Shown: positions 17,826-25,948, counted from the first letter of the stretch. The stretch: 38,188 bases of DNA from Candidatus Woesearchaeota archaeon (GCA_018302505.1 JAGVZL010000012.1:1-38188), one strand, 5' to 3'. A program made the numbers and translations. The notes: generated by a model from the letters alone, not told the origin.

Positions 17826-17917
17826 GGGCACGTGTCCAAGTGGTTTAAGGAGACCGCCTGCAGAGCGGTTATGCGCAGGTTCGAAATAATAATATTACGA
17901 AAGTCCTGCCGTGCCCT
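17826..17917 (+). tRNA. tRNA-Cys(GCA) with an intron in the T-loop
   Basis: The acceptor GGGCACG pairs with CGTGCCC (17910-17916), and the discriminator is T17917, as required by CysRS. D-stem TCC/GGA; anticodon stem ACCGC/GCGGT with loop CTGCAGA (anticodon GCA); T-stem GCAGG (17875-17879)/CCTGC (17905-17909). The T-loop region is 25 nt instead of 7. Removing 17886-17903 restores the canonical loop TTCGAAT, giving a 74-nt mature tRNA. Position by tRNA numbering is 59/60. CCA is not encoded. The gene is functional only if the intron is spliced; the perfect splice motif says it is. Confidence 0.93.
17886..17903 (+). other. 18-nt bulge-helix-bulge tRNA intron at position 59/60
   Basis: The sequence folds as a strict bulge-helix-bulge. 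Outer helix: the T-stem. 4-bp central helix: TTCG (17880-17883) with CGAA (17898-17901). 3-nt bulges: AAA (17884-17886) and AGT (17902-17904). Inner stem: TAAT (17887-17890) with ATTA (17894-17897), loop AAT. Cutting after the second base of each bulge excises exactly 18 nt. Confidence 0.88.
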
Positions 17918-17959
17918 TTACATACTTCTACCTAGAAATTAATAAATTAAAAAAAGAAA

Positions 17960-19963
17960 TTAAAAGGGTTTTCTAAAGAAAACCGCTTTAACAATAAATA
18001 GAGCTACTACAACTAAGATAACGTCTCCAATTATCCAGAAAGTTGTGCTTCTGCCATCGAATAATCCGCCAAATAAACCAGATTCACTAACTACGCCGTT
18101 TTCAGCAACAACATCAAAGTTTAAAGTGAATTGTCTCTCAGCAAAATCTCCGCTTCTAGCAGGTCTAATAGTTACTGTAGCACTATTCATTCCAGCCTGA
18201 ACTTCTCCTAACTTAGCAGTAAAGTAAAGATTATTCTCACCAGAGTGTAAGCTAACCGGTTGATTCAATAAGCTATCCGCCCAGTCACCAACAGGTGTAA
18301 AACTTAAAGTTCCTTGTAAATCTCTATCCTCTATACTGCTTACAACTAAATGTAATTGAGCAGAACTTTTACCAGCAACAATAGAAGTTGTACCAGTGCT
18401 CAAACTTAATTGAGAAACACTTCCACCGTTAGTTGAACCGCCGTTAGTAACAGTTCCACATTCTCTAACACTCAAAGTTTCAAATTCTGACTGAGTATCA
18501 TCCCCATCATTATAATAAACGATGCCTTCAATCAAGTAATCCTTAGCTTGAGCATTGTTTGGAACAGTAAAACTAAATCTTTTGGTAGCACTTTCATCAT
18601 TGCCTGCAAAATCATCCAAATCGAATAAATTGCTCTCCATATCTAAGTTTAATTCATTATTCTTAACTTGGATGTAAACATCGTCTTCATCTCTAGTGCC
18701 TTGGTTCTCAACATCTACTTTAATATCAATAGTTTCGCTACAAGATGCAGTAGAAGGACTAATTGTAACTTGCTTGACAACTGTAGCATGAGCTTCTCTT
18801 TCAAAATCTAAGTTAACACTTTCTTCATTACAGTTTTGATCTTCATCTCCATCCTCATATGCTTTTACGTAAAGCACATAACTATCATCAGTGTCTAAGT
18901 CGCTTGATTTTGGAATTTCCAATTCTAACTCATAAGTTTCAGTATCTCCATCATTTATATTAACAGAGTCGCCTTCAACACTTGCAATTTCTTCATTTTG
19001 ATCTAGATTCCATAAGAAAGCCTCAACAACAACATCCATATCTGTATCATCATCATTTTGGACTCTAACATCAATATTTAATGTGTCCCCTGGTTTAATG
19101 TCATCTCCATTATCAGGTTCTCTTAAATCAATATCTAAAAATGCATTGCCTGAACTTGTTGTATCTCCATCTTTAACAATTCCATCACTGCAAATTTCTG
19201 GCTGAATTTGCAAGTTTAATCTAAAGCTGTCTGTAGCTGTACCACTTGTAACATTAACAGTACCTGCATAATTATCCAAATCAATATTATTTCCAAATGC
19301 AGCTGTAATAGTAACTGTAGCACTAGCACCAGGATTAACTGTCCCAGGATTTGAGAAAGTCAAGGAAATTGAATCCCCATCAGAGTCATTTAAGTTAATA
19401 TTGTTTGTAAATGTAAAGCTATTCAAGATAACATTACCATTATTAGTCACTGTAAATGTTCCTGTACCTGAATTATCTTCCTGTCCTCTAATCTCTAAAG
19501 AAGTTGTTGTATCATAAGTTGGTACATCTAAAGAACTGTATGAATTAACTACAACACTTAATGTAAAAGTACTTGTAACAGTAGCTCCAGAAACAGTGCC
19601 TGAAACTGTAACAGTTCCTTGATAGGTTTGTGCAGCCAAATTGCTTGGAATAGCAACAGTAGTTGTTATAGTTGTGCTTCCATTAGCAGCCAAGCTGGAA
19701 ACGCTAGATGGACTAAAGCTGATAGCACTAGATGGAATATTTTTAGTTGCGTCAGTAACACCTACTAAAGCCGCAGAACTTATGCTAATACCAGTAGCAG
19801 GATTAGCTGCGTCATCGTTAGTTAATACAAAACTTCCATTAGCACTTGCTCCTGGATTTGCAGCACTTGGGTCTGTATTAACTGTTTGTAAAGCAAAAGC
19901 AGTATTCACTAGCAATAATAGTATTGCCATTAAAACACCACTCATGAATATCTTTTTATTCAT
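17960..19963 (-). CDS. Large exported envelope/S-layer-like protein with C-terminal anchor
   Basis: 667 residues from ATG 19963. That start is preferred over 19987 because CGGGGGT precedes it and a signal peptide begins at once ('MNKKIFMSGVLMAILLLLVNTAFA'-like, cleavage about residue 24). The body is Ser/Thr/Asn/Asp-rich with several beta-sandwich domains of the CARDB/NEW3 kind (about 30-145, 150-255, 265-385, 395-500, 520-620); many have motifs such as 'GTVTVSG' or 'DSYVLYVKAY'. Near the end comes 'GGLFDGRST', then a transmembrane helix and a short basic tail ('FFRKPF'). This is a tripartite sorting-signal-like arrangement. It is a probable cell-wall or S-layer component and a possible client of the archaeosortase-like gene at 21021. 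Confidence 0.75.
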   Translation of the reverse strand: MNKKIFMSGVLMAILLLLVNTAFALQTVNTDPSAANPGASANGSFVLTNDDAANPATGISISSAALVGVTDATKNIPSSAISFSPSSVSSLAANGSTTITTTVAIPSNLAAQTYQGTVTVSGTVSGATVTSTFTLSVVVNSYSSLDVPTYDTTTSLEIRGQEDNSGTGTFTVTNNGNVILNSFTFTNNINLNDSDGDSISLTFSNPGTVNPGASATVTITAAFGNNIDLDNYAGTVNVTSGTATDSFRLNLQIQPEICSDGIVKDGDTTSSGNAFLDIDLREPDNGDDIKPGDTLNIDVRVQNDDDTDMDVVVEAFLWNLDQNEEIASVEGDSVNINDGDTETYELELEIPKSSDLDTDDSYVLYVKAYEDGDEDQNCNEESVNLDFEREAHATVVKQVTISPSTASCSETIDIKVDVENQGTRDEDDVYIQVKNNELNLDMESNLFDLDDFAGNDESATKRFSFTVPNNAQAKDYLIEGIVYYNDGDDTQSEFETLSVRECGTVTNGGSTNGGSVSQLSLSTGTTSIVAGKSSAQLHLVVSSIEDRDLQGTLSFTPVGDWADSLLNQPVSLHSGENNLYFTAKLGEVQAGMNSATVTIRPARSGDFAERQFTLNFDVVAENGVVSESGLFGGLFDGRSTTFWIIGDVILVVVALFIVKAVFFRKPF

Positions 19964-20073
19964 TTTATCTTTAACCCCCGTAATCATGATTATAGCTTAT
20001 AAATGCCTTATTTCTATTTATAAAGCTTTCGTTAATAATCACTTTATAATAATAACATAAGAAAATACAAATT

Positions 20074-20460
20074 TTACTCTTTTTTTCTCTTTTTCTGTTT
20101 AAACCTCAAAGCTGCCGAGTTTATACAATATCTCTTCCCAGTCGGTTCAGGCCCATCATCAAAAATATGCCCTAAATGGCTTCCGCATTTGCTGCAAACC
20201 GCTTCTATTCTTTCCATAAACATACTATTATCCTTCTCTTTCCTTATTTTATCCTTAGAAACAACATCCCAAAAACTAGGCCATCCGCTTTTAGAATCAT
20301 ATTTTGTATCTGAAGAAAATAACCTATTCCCGCAGACAGCACACAAATATTCCCCATTCTTCTTATTTTTTAAATATTTCCCAGTAAAGGGCGTCTCAGT
20401 ACCTTTCTCTCTTAAAATATGATACTCCCTTTTACTTAATTTCTTCCATTTATCTTCCAT
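20074..20460 (-). CDS. msrB: Peptide-methionine (R)-S-oxide reductase
   Basis: 128 residues, the normal MsrB size. It reduces Met-R-sulfoxide in proteins. Two zinc CxxC pairs ('CAVCG', 'CSKCG'), the signature 'KYDSKSGWPSFWD', the catalytic region 'HLGHIFDDGPEPTGKRYCIN' with the nucleophilic Cys in 'RYCINSAALRF'. The gene overlaps the PAP2 gene by 25 bases, so the two form one transcript. A start ATG near 'MEDKWKKL' fits the family N-terminus. Confidence 0.96.
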   Translation of the reverse strand: MEDKWKKLSKREYHILREKGTETPFTGKYLKNKKNGEYLCAVCGNRLFSSDTKYDSKSGWPSFWDVVSKDKIRKEKDNSMFMERIEAVCSKCGSHLGHIFDDGPEPTGKRYCINSAALRFKQKKRKKE

Positions 20461-20972
20461 TTTTTCTCACCAAATTTCATCACGATTAACCCAATAGTAT
20501 ATCCCAAAAAGCCGCCTAAAATTAAATCGCTGGCATAATGCACTCCCAAATAAATTCTTGAGAAAGAAACTAAAATAGCCACTATAAAAAATAAGTAAAT
20601 ATATTTAGGAAAATTCTTAGTCATTAATGGCAAGGTTGAAAAAATAGTAGCTGCATGATTGCTTGGAAAACTATACGATGACTCAAAAAACAAAGCTGCA
20701 TCAGGCCTTTCCCTCATTATTAAGAGTTTTAATATAAACCCTATTAAATAAGATAAAACAATACTTAAGATAAGTAATGCTATTTTTTTATTATTTTTCA
20801 ATAAGAAAGAATACGAAACAAAAACAACAAACAAAAAACCAATGCTTGTTATAACCATCATAAAGCTCGTAACATTTTCAGTTCTCAAAGAAGTTACAAA
20901 ATCTATTATCCAATTATCAAAAACAAATGACAAAATTAATAACAAACCTATTATCAAAATTGTTTTTTTCAT
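20436..20972 (-). CDS. PAP2-family lipid phosphatase
   Basis: 178 residues, five or six transmembrane helices, with all three PAP2 motifs: 'KLLIMRERPD' (KxxxxxxRP), 'YSFPSNHAATIF' (PSxH; the usual Gly is Asn) and 'SRIYLGVHYASDLILGG' (SRxxxxxHxxxD). Such enzymes remove phosphate from lipid phosphates or diphosphates, for example polyprenyl diphosphate carrier recycling. The start at 20972 is preferred over 20987: TTTAAATAAATG lies about 25 bases before it, which implies a leaderless mRNA starting at that ATG. Placement beside an archaeosortase and a surface protein supports a lipid-carrier or lipid-anchor role (inference). Confidence 0.88.
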   Translation of the reverse strand: MKKTILIIGLLLILSFVFDNWIIDFVTSLRTENVTSFMMVITSIGFLFVVFVSYSFLLKNNKKIALLILSIVLSYLIGFILKLLIMRERPDAALFFESSYSFPSNHAATIFSTLPLMTKNFPKYIYLFFIVAILVSFSRIYLGVHYASDLILGGFLGYTIGLIVMKFGEKKWKINGRN

Positions 20973-21020
20973 TATAATGAAATACAAACATTTATTTAAA
21001 TAATTATTGAATTAAATATC

Positions 21021-21539
21021 ATGGATTACTACAAATCTTTAATTTTAAGGATTCTTATCCCCTTTATCATATCTTATAAGATTATTCAAGTGTTAGCTTT
21101 ATATTTAACGATTAACGTTTCAAAGATAGTATTAGACATTTTTAGCCGGGATGTTTTCGTTATAGGGACTTTTTTATCATATAATGAAAATTTTGTTAAG
21201 TTTATCCCTGCATGTGCTGCAGCATCAGCATACTACCTATTATTATTGTTAACAACCCTGACAAAGGATATCCAATTTAAGAAAAGATTAAAGATATTTT
21301 TTTATGGTTCATTAATAATTTTTATAATCAATATCCTTAGAATAGTCTCACTAATATTATTTTTAGATAATAAATCCTATATTCTATTTAACGCAGCCCA
21401 TAATTTTTTCTGGTCAATAATCTCTTCTGTGTTGGTTGCAGGCATATGGGTCTATTTAATTAGGAGGTATAAGATAAAATCTATTCCAATATACTCAGAC
21501 CTGAAATATTTAATAAAGAAGATAAATCTATATAAATAA
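21021..21539 (+). CDS. Archaeosortase/exosortase-family transpeptidase
   Basis: 172 residues, about five transmembrane helices, with the three invariant residues of the exosortase/archaeosortase fold in order: Cys65 ('FIPACAAASAYYL'), Arg107 ('IINILRIVSL') and His127 ('FNAAHNFFW'). Known members cut a C-terminal sorting signal and attach surface proteins to a lipid or other acceptor. This is a short, single-domain version, like forms from Pacearchaeota-type genomes. It diverges from the PAP2/msrB pair and lies 1 kb from a protein with a sorting-signal-like C-terminus. The Cys is in ACAAAS rather than a C-[ST]-G motif, which lowers certainty a little. Confidence 0.75.
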   Translation: MDYYKSLILRILIPFIISYKIIQVLALYLTINVSKIVLDIFSRDVFVIGTFLSYNENFVKFIPACAAASAYYLLLLLTTLTKDIQFKKRLKIFFYGSLIIFIINILRIVSLILFLDNKSYILFNAAHNFFWSIISSVLVAGIWVYLIRRYKIKSIPIYSDLKYLIKKINLYK

Positions 21540-21558
21540 AAACATACTATTGTTTTTT

Positions 21559-22161
21559 ATGAAAATCTCAGTAAATACAGAAACAGAAGAAATAGCGGAG
21601 CTAAGAGCCGCTGTTGCAATAATTGAAGACGCGATAAAAAGAAGAGAAGGTAGTGATGAAGGAGAGGAAGAAAGCTATGATTATGATTCTGAAACACAGA
21701 CAGAAGAAGGCGAAGTATCAAGCTATGAAAGCCATCCTCAGCAAGTAGAACAGCCTAAAGTTCAAGAAAGAAACATAGAACCTCCTGTTCAGGAGAGAAG
21801 GATAGAGCCTCAGATTCAAGAAAGAAGAATAGAGCCCCCAGTTCAAGAAAGGAAAGTAACTCCTCCTCCAACCGTAGATATGTCCGCATTATCAAAATCA
21901 ACATATGGAGAAAGAGTGGAAAAAAGAAATATGAGTGGTAACCCGCCTCCAGTTCAGCAGCAAAGAACGATTCCCCAATCCTCTCAGCCGCAGCAAAATA
22001 ATAAAGGAGTAGTAAGGAATATAATTCAAACTTTAAAAGATAAAAATAGAGGCGGTCCAATTCAAATGACAGAGATTTTAAGAATGGCAAGAGACAAAAG
22101 AATTGGAGAGGATGAAACAAGAAGGTTTGTTCAGGAGCTACAGAGAGAAAGTTCTATTTAA
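21559..22161 (+). CDS. Unknown protein: N-terminal helix, nonapeptide repeats, C-terminal wHTH-like domain
   Basis: 200 residues from ATG 21559 (an in-frame TTG three codons earlier is less likely). The first ~35 residues form a helix ('IAELRAAVAIIEDAIKRRE'). An acidic disordered stretch follows, then four 9-residue repeats of the form VQERRIEPP (about 68-103) and a Pro/Gln-rich linker. The last ~50 residues ('GVVRNIIQTLKDKNRGG' ... 'ARDKRIGEDETRRFVQ') resemble the winged-helix domain at the C-terminus of archaeal MCM and related regulators. Tethering of two ordered ends by a repeat linker suggests an adaptor. No established function. Confidence 0.55.
   Translation: MKISVNTETEEIAELRAAVAIIEDAIKRREGSDEGEEESYDYDSETQTEEGEVSSYESHPQQVEQPKVQERNIEPPVQERRIEPQIQERRIEPPVQERKVTPPPTVDMSALSKSTYGERVEKRNMSGNPPPVQQQRTIPQSSQPQQNNKGVVRNIIQTLKDKNRGGPIQMTEILRMARDKRIGEDETRRFVQELQRESSI
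21760..21867 (+). repeat. Four in-frame 27-bp repeats
   Basis: Four consecutive 27-base units encode VQERNIEPP, VQERRIEPQ, IQERRIEPP and VQERKVTPP. The DNA has diverged at third positions, so the repeat is kept at the protein level. Confidence 0.8.
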
Positions 22162-22258
22162 AGGTGTTTTTATCAAACTTTCCTATTAAAACAACTATCC
22201 ATAATAAAAAGAAAAATCCTACTATAAAAGTAGAATAAAAATTACATACAAAATTTAA

Positions 22259-23098
22259 TCATTTCCCCTGAAATACCATCAAGTCTTCAGTAGTTAATTT
22301 CTTGCCGGCTTTTAATTTTTCTTCAACGGTTTTTACTTTTTCTTTAATGTATTTCTCTTCCTTAACTTGTTTATTCTTGATCTGTCTTCCTCTGGATTTC
22401 TCAGTCTTTTTCCTGCTCTCACCTAGTTTTTTTAATTTATCCTCTAATAATTTAGTCTTTTCAGTGAATTTATTTTTAAAATCCAAGAATTTATCAAAAG
22501 CAGCTTCCTGAACCTTATTTATCTTCTTAATCTCCTCAGAGATTTTATTTAAATCAGTATAAACTTTCTGGCTCTCCTTAGCTTCATTTTGTATTTTGTT
22601 ATGTATCTCTTCAGCCTTTTTCTTCACTTCATTTATTCCTTTAGAAATTTCAGAACTGCCTTTTAGATTAGCATATTCTTTTCTTAATTTATTAATCTCC
22701 TTCATAACTTTCTTTTCATTAGTTAAAGACAAAACTTCAGTTTCAACCTTTAATTCTAATTTATCAATCTGTTCTTTTATACTCTTAGTATTAACCCCTT
22801 TATCTCCTTTTTTTAATTTAGGAGTATCTTTAGTCTTGTTTTTTACTTCCTCATTATATTTATCCCTCTCTTTCTTAAGCTCATTTATTCTCTTAGAATA
22901 CTCTTCTTTCTTTTTTCTTAGTTCTTTGACTTCTTTAATTAAATCTAAAACTTTATGTTTTAAATCTTCTTTTTCCTTAAACCATTTCTCTTTTTCTTCA
23001 TTAATAGAATTAAGCTCAAACTTTAGATTACTAATATCTCTACATAAACTGTTAAAATTCTCTTGATTGTTTTTATTTTCCCCATTATCTTTTGACAT
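22259..23098 (-). CDS. Archaeal coiled-coil protein (COG1340-like)
   Basis: 279 residues, almost entirely coiled coil rich in Lys, Glu and Leu (about residues 10-75 and 105-255). It ends in the short conserved motif 'LKAGKKLTTEDLMVFQG' seen in archaeal coiled-coil proteins of the COG1340 type. Length matches that group. These proteins have been compared with phosphoserine-phosphatase-adjacent and SMC-like coiled coils, but no function is settled. It is probably cytoplasmic, with no signal or membrane segment. Confidence 0.65.
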   Translation of the reverse strand: MSKDNGENKNNQENFNSLCRDISNLKFELNSINEEKEKWFKEKEDLKHKVLDLIKEVKELRKKKEEYSKRINELKKERDKYNEEVKNKTKDTPKLKKGDKGVNTKSIKEQIDKLELKVETEVLSLTNEKKVMKEINKLRKEYANLKGSSEISKGINEVKKKAEEIHNKIQNEAKESQKVYTDLNKISEEIKKINKVQEAAFDKFLDFKNKFTEKTKLLEDKLKKLGESRKKTEKSRGRQIKNKQVKEEKYIKEKVKTVEEKLKAGKKLTTEDLMVFQGK

Positions 23099-23181
23099 TT
23101 CAAATATTTATTACGATGCGTCTCTAAAAACAGAGATTTTCAGCTATTTAAATAACTTCTGCTAAAAATAAAAAGGGATGC

Positions 23182-23487
23182 TTAGCCGAATAGAGCACCT
23201 AATCCAGCAGCAGCCTCATCGGATGATTTCTTTTCTTCTTCTTCCTTTTTCTCTTCTTTAACTTCTTCTTTTGCTTGTCCAGCACTTGGAGCACTAGCAG
23301 CAGGAGCAGCTACAACAGCTTCTTCAATAGCTTTTTGTATATCCACACCTTCCAAAGAAGCAACAAGAGCTTTTACTTTAGCATCATTTACCTTTACATC
23401 AGCAGCTTCTAAAATTTTTTTTACTCCACTTTCATTAATTTCCTTACCCGCTTTGTGTAATAGCATTGCCGCATATACTTCTTCCAT
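23182..23487 (-). CDS. rpl12: Ribosomal stalk protein P1 (L12ae)
   Basis: 101 residues. The N-terminal dimerisation domain 'MEEVYAAMLLHKAGKEINE' is followed by an Ala-rich hinge, a Glu/Lys-rich segment and the conserved tail 'AAAGLGALFG' that recruits translation GTPases. Last gene of the L1-P0-P1 operon. Its Shine-Dalgarno GGAGG overlaps the P0 stop region (1-base gap), so translation is coupled to P0. Confidence 0.96.
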   Translation of the reverse strand: MEEVYAAMLLHKAGKEINESGVKKILEAADVKVNDAKVKALVASLEGVDIQKAIEEAVVAAPAASAPSAGQAKEEVKEEKKEEEEKKSSDEAAAGLGALFG

Positions 23488-23488
23488 T

Positions 23489-24604
23489 TTATTTTTCCTC
23501 CATACCCTTCTTCTTTTCAGCTAATTCATGAGCACTCGGCACTTTCCCAGCTTTTTTGCTTTTCTTAGCTAGCTCATATAAATCAGGAACTTGATCTTCT
23601 TTTTGCTTCTTCTTTTCCGCTAATTCTCTAGCAGAAAGAACTTTTTCAGAAGCATTCTCAATTATATCCGCCATTTCTCCCACATCAGAATTTTCTTGGG
23701 ATTTTTCCTCTTTTAAATTTTCCTCTTTTAATTTTTCTAAAATTTCTGCCTGAATATTTGCCTTTCCAAGCATATCTTTAACATTATCTTCCGTTAATAT
23801 TCCAGCAATTTTAGTCAAAGCTTCAGCCTCACTATTGGCTTTTGCTAATAATAATTTTATATTCTCCTCTGTTGGATAGCCTATACTTATAGTTAATCTT
23901 AAAGCATCAAACGCTATTCTCTTAATCTCATCAACATAAATGCTCCCATCTACATTTAATACTTCCTTATCAACAATAATTCCTTCTTCATAAGCAGCAG
24001 CTAAACTTAACCCTATCTCCATTGGTTTAATGTCTAACTTAGCTAATAAATCCGCAACCTTAGCCTTTATTACTTCTCCTTTTTTAACAACAACAGTATC
24101 TTTCTTAATCACAATCTTTCCCTGTTCTACAACAGCTTTAACACCTAAGCTTCCCAACTCTCCTATCATAGGACCTGGTGCAAAGGATGTAGGTCCTGCA
24201 TTTACAACTAAATCCTTTGGAGCAGTTTGCCCTGGTTTAGCAGCAACCTTGGATTTATTTTTTCTTAAAAATAAAGATAATTTAAAAGAATTTAATCTTG
24301 AGAATATCAAAGCAGGCATTACGTTATCTAAAAACGGAACAAATTCTTCTATTCCTTTTTTCCCTTTAAAATTTTCTAATGCTTTTTTTATCAGCCTTTT
24401 TTTAGTAACCCTTACAACAACATTATCTTTTTTTAGTTTTGACCTCATTATTTGCAGCTGCGGGCTGGGTAAAGAAGTTAAATCAACTAAAGCAATCGTA
24501 TCATATTCGCTGAATAGGCTCCTTAATGTTTCTACTTCTTTATGTTTAACTTCAGAAACATGTGTTTTTCTAATTGTGCTTTCCTTTGATTTAGTTTCCT
24601 TCAT
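23489..24604 (-). CDS. rplP0: Ribosomal stalk protein P0 (L10)
   Basis: 371 residues. L10 core: 'VALVDLTSLPSPQLQIMRSKL' region, the 'PTSFAPGPMIGELGSLGVKA' loop, then the helical P1-binding spine (about 230-310). Archaeal P0 normally ends in the same GLGxLFG tail as P1; here the end is different. After an acidic stretch there are three related copies of an 'ELAEKKK' element ('VLSARELAEKKK', 'VPDLYELAKKSK', 'VPSAHELAEKKK'), and no GLG-LFG. It overlaps rpl1 by 14 bases. Confidence 0.94.
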   Translation of the reverse strand: MKETKSKESTIRKTHVSEVKHKEVETLRSLFSEYDTIALVDLTSLPSPQLQIMRSKLKKDNVVVRVTKKRLIKKALENFKGKKGIEEFVPFLDNVMPALIFSRLNSFKLSLFLRKNKSKVAAKPGQTAPKDLVVNAGPTSFAPGPMIGELGSLGVKAVVEQGKIVIKKDTVVVKKGEVIKAKVADLLAKLDIKPMEIGLSLAAAYEEGIIVDKEVLNVDGSIYVDEIKRIAFDALRLTISIGYPTEENIKLLLAKANSEAEALTKIAGILTEDNVKDMLGKANIQAEILEKLKEENLKEEKSQENSDVGEMADIIENASEKVLSARELAEKKKQKEDQVPDLYELAKKSKKAGKVPSAHELAEKKKGMEEK

Positions 24605-25316
24605 CTTTCTTTACTCCCTTTTTCTTAATTTTTTTAGGAATATCCTCAGTTATCTCCCCTTTTTTCTTTTCTCCAACTAGCACTGGCTTGCTCATTGTAA
24701 ATTTAATTAAAATAGAACTGACATTAACCTCTCCATGCGGCAAAGAATGAAGAAGGTTATCATAAATATAAAATGCATTAGCTGTTAAATCCTCATCTTT
24801 CATATCTTCATAGCCAATCCTGGTTTTTACTATTGGTTCATTTCTGTTCATTACCCTAATGCTTTTCCTGAACTTAGCAACTACAGGTTTAATATCCCCT
24901 CCAGGCGGAACAACTCCACCAAATTTCGGATTTGGCATCTTGCCCATAGGTCCTAATATTCTACCGAATTTAGTAGCAATTAACCCCATTAAATTTGCTT
25001 GAGAAATGAAAAATCCAAACTCTTTTCCTAATTTTTTTGTGTCTTTAGCATTATTCCATTTATCTATTTCAGTTTTGCTTATTACTCTATCACAGCTTCC
25101 TTTAGTTCTGTTAATATAATCATCATCAACTATAGCGCAAACCTTAGTCTGCTTTGTAAAAGTATGAGGTAAAATAACAAAACTATCTATAGGATTCTTC
25201 TTTAAGTCAACATGCCTAAAATTCACAATTAAATCCATAGCCTGAGAAAACTTTCTCTTCTTAGAATCTTTCCTTAATTGTTCAATTGCTTTTGAAAAAT
25301 CTTCTTTCTTAACCAT
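24591..25316 (-). CDS. rpl1: 50S ribosomal protein L1
   Basis: 241 residues. Two-domain L1: 'PHTFTKQTKVCAIVDDDYI' region, the domain II signature 'LGRILGPMGKMPNPKFGGVVPPG'-type loop (about 118-140), then 'YEDMKDEDLTANAFYIYDNL'. L1 binds the mobile stalk rRNA and, in archaea, often its own operon mRNA. First gene of the L1-P0-P1 operon; GGAGG lies 7-8 bases before ATG. A ~20-residue Lys-rich C-terminal tail is added. rplK (L11), its usual operon neighbour, lies ~10 kb away on the other strand. Confidence 0.96.
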   Translation of the reverse strand: MVKKEDFSKAIEQLRKDSKKRKFSQAMDLIVNFRHVDLKKNPIDSFVILPHTFTKQTKVCAIVDDDYINRTKGSCDRVISKTEIDKWNNAKDTKKLGKEFGFFISQANLMGLIATKFGRILGPMGKMPNPKFGGVVPPGGDIKPVVAKFRKSIRVMNRNEPIVKTRIGYEDMKDEDLTANAFYIYDNLLHSLPHGEVNVSSILIKFTMSKPVLVGEKKKGEITEDIPKKIKKKGVKKDEGN

Positions 25317-25381
25317 CTATATCCTCCTACATTAAGTAGTATAACGGAATAAGAAAATAAGAAAATTAAACCTTTATAAAT

Positions 25382-25513
25382 TTATCTAATTAATCTGCTA
25401 ATTTCTATTTGTGCCTTTTTAATTCTATTTAATGATTTCTTAAAATTAATAATACTCTGATTTACCCTTCTCTCATTATCCTTCAAGATAAAATCCAATT
25501 GATCTCTAGTCAT
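25382..25513 (-). CDS. Small basic helical protein (43 aa)
   Basis: A 43-residue ORF, 'MTRDQLDFILKDNERRVNQS' onward, ending 'EISRLIR'. It is basic and probably one long helix. A GTGGTG Shine-Dalgarno lies 4 bases before ATG and an ATTTATAAT box about 30 bases upstream. Signals and composition argue for a real gene. No family recognised. Confidence 0.45.
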   Translation of the reverse strand: MTRDQLDFILKDNERRVNQSIINFKKSLNRIKKAQIEISRLIR

Positions 25514-25567
25514 TAAGCACCACTCTTACATCAATTATAAATTTCTTAAAATATAAACCTTTCTTTT

Positions 25568-25948
25568 TCATTTTTTTAATTCCTTTTGTAATTGTTCCAA
25601 TAATTCCTTCATTCTTTTATTTTCATCTACCAAAACATTATATTCTTTCTCAAGTTCGTTTAACTCAATTTGATAAATAATAGTATTTTCATTTAATGTC
25701 CTGTATCTACTTTCCATACATATCTTTTCAAAAGAAATTGTAGTTATAAATAATAATGCAAATGTTCCCGCATAAATATGTGCATTTTCTGGTTTTATTA
25801 AAATTAAATAAATAAGAATCAATTGTTCTAAAAAATATAAAAAAAGAAACATAACATCAAATAAAGTTTTATGGCTGTAGAAAAAATATCTCAGATTAAA
25901 CCAGAATTCTTCCATTCTTAAGAATATAATACCATGCCGTGAAACCAT
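25568..25948 (-). CDS. Two-helix membrane protein with C-terminal coiled coil
   Basis: 126 residues. Two hydrophobic helices (about 30-50 and 56-74), then a coiled coil (about 84-126) rich in Glu, Leu and Lys ('ELNELEKEYNVLVDENKRM'). An internal ATG 11 codons in (25915, 'MEEFWFN') is an alternative start with no clear preference. Probably a membrane-anchored scaffold; no family recognised. Confidence 0.5.
   Translation of the reverse strand: MVSRHGIIFLRMEEFWFNLRYFFYSHKTLFDVMFLFLYFLEQLILIYLILIKPENAHIYAGTFALLFITTISFEKICMESRYRTLNENTIIYQIELNELEKEYNVLVDENKRMKELLEQLQKELKK

Noticed and set aside
17826-17917. tRNA-Cys as a broken pseudogene
   Set aside because: All stems are perfect, U73 is present, and the extra 18 nt form an exact bulge-helix-bulge whose removal restores a canonical T-loop.
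22154-22261. Open frame with a transmembrane-like segment in frame after the TGA of the coiled-coil gene
   Set aside because: It could look like stop-codon readthrough adding a membrane anchor, but T-rich DNA easily encodes hydrophobic stretches. The parent protein ends in its conserved motif right at the stop, and no recoding signal is visible.
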